DNA from: Hymenobacter mucosus
GTDB lineage: Bacteria > Bacteroidota > Bacteroidia > Cytophagales > Hymenobacteraceae
Length of the DNA stretch: 64,000 nt
Assembly (NCBI RefSeq): GCF_900188255.1
Contig: NZ_FZNS01000001.1
Location: 1 to 64,000 of the forward strand
Direction: 5' to 3'
Below are positions 63,515 through 64,000 of this stretch, piece by piece (position 1 is the stretch's first letter; each line of letters opens with the position of its first letter). Both the position numbers and the translations under genes were made by a program. Below the pieces are notes generated by a model that was not told where the DNA came from, did not search any database, and saw only the letters and a list, made by a program, of their open reading frames with translations.

Positions 63515-64000
63515 TTAGTGATGGTGGCCGCCCTCGCCGTGTACGTGGCCGTGGTCGAGCTCCTCGCGGGTAGCCTCGCGTACCTCGGCTACTTTGCCGT
63601 CGAAGTGCATAACCATGCCAGCAAGAGGGTGGTTGAAGTCCATTTTCACGGAGTCGTTGCCGATTTCAACCACTTTGCCTTGCATATGGTGGCCCTGGTT
63701 GTCGGCCATGGGGAGGAAGTTGCCCACTTGCAGCATTTCGCTGTCAATCTGGCCGTCGATTTCGAATACGTTTTTAGGAATGTCAACGACGGCCTGCTGG
63801 TCGTAGTCGCCGTAGGCTTGCTCCGGGGTGAGGGAGAAGCTGAACTCATCACCGGCTTGCTTACCATCGAGCTGGCGCTCAAACTCTTCGGGCAAGCCGC
63901 TTTGGCCAAATAAAAAGACCATGGGAGCATCTTCCTCGGCCGACTCGACGAGGACTTTCTCCTGGTTTTCGTCGGTAACGCTCAGGTCGTAGGTGATGGT
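63515..64000 (-). CDS. slyD: FKBP-type peptidyl-prolyl isomerase SlyD-like, 5' partial
   Basis: The last 161 residues are present; the start lies beyond the right edge. It reads TITYDLSVTDENQEKVLVES, then APMVFLFGQSGLPEEFERQL, and GDEFSFSLTPEQAYGDYDQQ with the FKBP fold. The insert-in-flap chaperone domain follows (VVDIPKNVFEIDGQIDSEML; VVEIGNDSVKMDFNHPLAGM). The tail is His-rich (DHGHVHGEGGHHH) and should bind Ni or Zn. It is a cytoplasmic prolyl isomerase and chaperone, possibly with a metallo-chaperone role. An ATG at 63922 is internal, not the start. Confidence 0.9.
   Translation of the reverse strand, partial: TITYDLSVTDENQEKVLVESAEEDAPMVFLFGQSGLPEEFERQLDGKQAGDEFSFSLTPEQAYGDYDQQAVVDIPKNVFEIDGQIDSEMLQVGNFLPMADNQGHHMQGKVVEIGNDSVKMDFNHPLAGMVMHFDGKVAEVREATREELDHGHVHGEGGHHH

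Noticed and set aside
63515..63922. slyD-like gene starting at the ATG at 63922
   Set aside because: The reading frame continues with family-typical sequence to the window edge, so the ATG is internal.

Overview
The window looks like chromosomal DNA of a pigmented soil or water Cytophagia bacterium, most likely Hymenobacter or a close relative. This rests on several signs: a fairly high GC content judged by eye, Bacteroidota-type -7 promoter boxes (TAnnTTTG) in front of many genes, a type III glutamine synthetase, the long Bacteroidota form of IspG, a 'putative porin' barrel, an LTA-synthase-like sulfatase, and the gene order miaB - sigma-54 regulator - lptE - TPR protein - secG - groES - groEL. 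I saw no insertion sequence, prophage, CRISPR array, rRNA or tRNA.

Layout. 1-10 kb: the start of pckA, a POT peptide transporter, then a long minus-strand block from miaB down to groEL (tRNA modification, regulator, LPS transport, secretion, chaperonin). 10-18 kb: HAD phosphatase, a chloramphenicol-acetyltransferase-type enzyme, pabB, a TPR protein, the zinc-ribbon/Nif3 pair, a SMUG2-like glycosylase and a PP2C phosphatase. 18-27.6 kb: lpxK, a porin, miaE, a GH2 glycosidase, a secreted protein usually mislabelled asparagine synthetase B, and a MacB/FtsX-type permease. 27.6-30.2 kb is a decayed accessory patch with a lipoprotein, a small membrane protein, a frameshifted HTH gene and two gene-end remnants. 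30-37.5 kb: glnN, an LTA-synthase-like enzyme with a small partner, pirin and mtaB. 37.5-42 kb is a second accessory patch: a Pro-rich HTH protein, a lipoprotein, a STAS/SEC14-like protein, a pair of diverged paralogues and several hairpins. 42-52.8 kb: oxidoreductases, thioredoxin-like proteins, ispG, a SUKH-like protein, and a GT2 plus GT-C-like pair. 53-64 kb: acyl-CoA ligase, a 57-residue membrane protein, leuS, a DUF389 protein, a CrtA-like monooxygenase, PNPOx-like and AcpH-like enzymes, and the 3' part of an slyD-like gene.

How the genes fit together. Most are housekeeping genes. Envelope biogenesis is well represented (lpxK, lptE, secG, porin, LTA-synthase-like, GT2/GT-C pair, AcpH). 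Three enzymes act on tRNA position A37 (MiaB, MiaE, MtaB). I did not find an obvious new multi-gene defence or biosynthetic system. The most interesting signals are small: an unusual regulatory region in front of groES that could fit sigma-54 control, a motif it shares with the miaB promoter, a set of intergenic hairpins whose wobble pairs fit only the strand of the upstream gene, likely leaderless GTG-start genes, and the relics in the two accessory patches.
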